Source: Halomonas rhizosphaerae (lineage in GTDB: Bacteria; Pseudomonadota; Gammaproteobacteria; Pseudomonadales; Halomonadaceae). From it: DNA of 64,000 nt. The DNA lies in contig NZ_JASCQP010000027.1 in NCBI RefSeq assembly GCF_030010555.1, positions 154,610 to 218,609 of the forward strand. The letters run 5' to 3'. Shown piece by piece: positions 63,781-64,000 of this stretch. A program made the translations under genes and the position numbers. The stretch's first letter is position 1, and the number at the start of each line of letters is the position of its first letter. The notes under the pieces are model-generated. The model searched no databases and was not told the DNA's origin. It worked only from the letters and a program-made list of their open reading frames with translations.

Positions 63781-64000
63781 ATGGAGTCAGCACGCCGGGA
63801 AAAGCAGAACGTGGCCATCCTGGTGACCAGCCAGGTGCTGTTCATGGTGGCGTCGATCACCGTGATGACGCTGAGTGGGGTGGTCGGCCAACAGCTGAGC
63901 CCCGATCCTGGTCTGGCCACGCTGCCCATCGCCATGATGATGGTGGGTACCGTGGTCTCGACCCTGCCGGCTTCGCTCTACATGAAGCGCGTGGGCCGTC
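63781..64000 (+). CDS. MFS transporter, 3'-truncated by window end
   Basis: The first 73 residues show two hydrophobic helices (VAILVTSQVLFMVASITVMT and LPIAMMMVGTVVSTLPASLY) followed by MKRVGR, the usual loop after helix 2 of major facilitator carriers. GGAG eight bases before the ATG. Follows the DsrE gene in the same direction by 46 bases. Confidence 0.85.
   Translation, partial: MESARREKQNVAILVTSQVLFMVASITVMTLSGVVGQQLSPDPGLATLPIAMMMVGTVVSTLPASLYMKRVGR

Overview
The window looks like the chromosome of a GC-rich, slightly halophilic gammaproteobacterium of the Halomonas type. It has dense 4-bp ATGA overlaps inside operons, a Na+-coupled SstT carrier, multi-subunit cation antiporter-like proteins, a polyamine-type ABC transporter and many small conserved proteins typical of Halomonadaceae. 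This assignment is an inference from gene content; no rRNA or other taxonomic marker is present. No intact tRNA, rRNA or CRISPR array was seen.

1-6 kb holds a Fap-like surface-fibre locus. It comprises a VpsR/FleQ-type sigma-54 activator (5' end cut by the window), an outer-membrane barrel protein and a convergent four-gene operon: a very glycine-rich secreted protein, a small secreted partner, a C39-family peptidase and a further exported protein. A good sigma-54 promoter (-24 GG / -12 GC) lies upstream of the operon, which matches the activator. 6-21 kb is housekeeping and accessory core: patatin-like lipase, PIN-PhoH ATPase, a translationally coupled operon of antiporter/NuoL-M-N-like subunits headed by a DUF4040-NuoK fusion, a PAS-PAS-GGDEF cyclase, trpB, a UbiA-type prenyltransferase, an esterase, an SLC13 permease and a cold-shock protein.

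21-45 kb contains a GMC oxidoreductase + mmsA pair with a divergent LysR gene (probably 3-hydroxypropionate catabolism), a TauE/SafE permease, cytochrome b561, and a PepSY/two-component cassette whose likely operator recurs in front of the cytochrome gene. It continues with a CDF metal exporter, a Pot-type ABC transporter, NnrU, a PhoD-like phosphatase split by an in-frame TAG, PfpI, PgpA, ChaC, threonine ammonia-lyase, an isocitrate dehydrogenase with an internal duplication, and a PAP2 phosphatase. 45-54 kb holds sstT, an NTF2-like exported protein, a GGDEF cyclase overlapping a cofactor-less SUOX-fold protein, YdhR, a LysR regulator, a short LOV photoreceptor with an SRPBCC partner, and a pirin.

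From about 54.1 to 61.7 kb the sequence becomes AT-rich and broken, and reads as a genomic island or integration scar. It contains a UvrD-type helicase remnant, the 3' end of a tRNA, an R-M-type controller (C) protein with a textbook C-box but no recognisable methyltransferase, and IS5 and IS481 transposase wrecks. It also contains several dead or orphan toxin-antitoxin parts, unknown ORFs and two paralogous 32-residue membrane proteins found only by reading the intergenic DNA. From 61.8 kb the GC-rich core resumes with a sterol-desaturase-like protein and an ArsR-rhodanese regulator, divergent from a DsrE protein and an MFS carrier cut by the window end.
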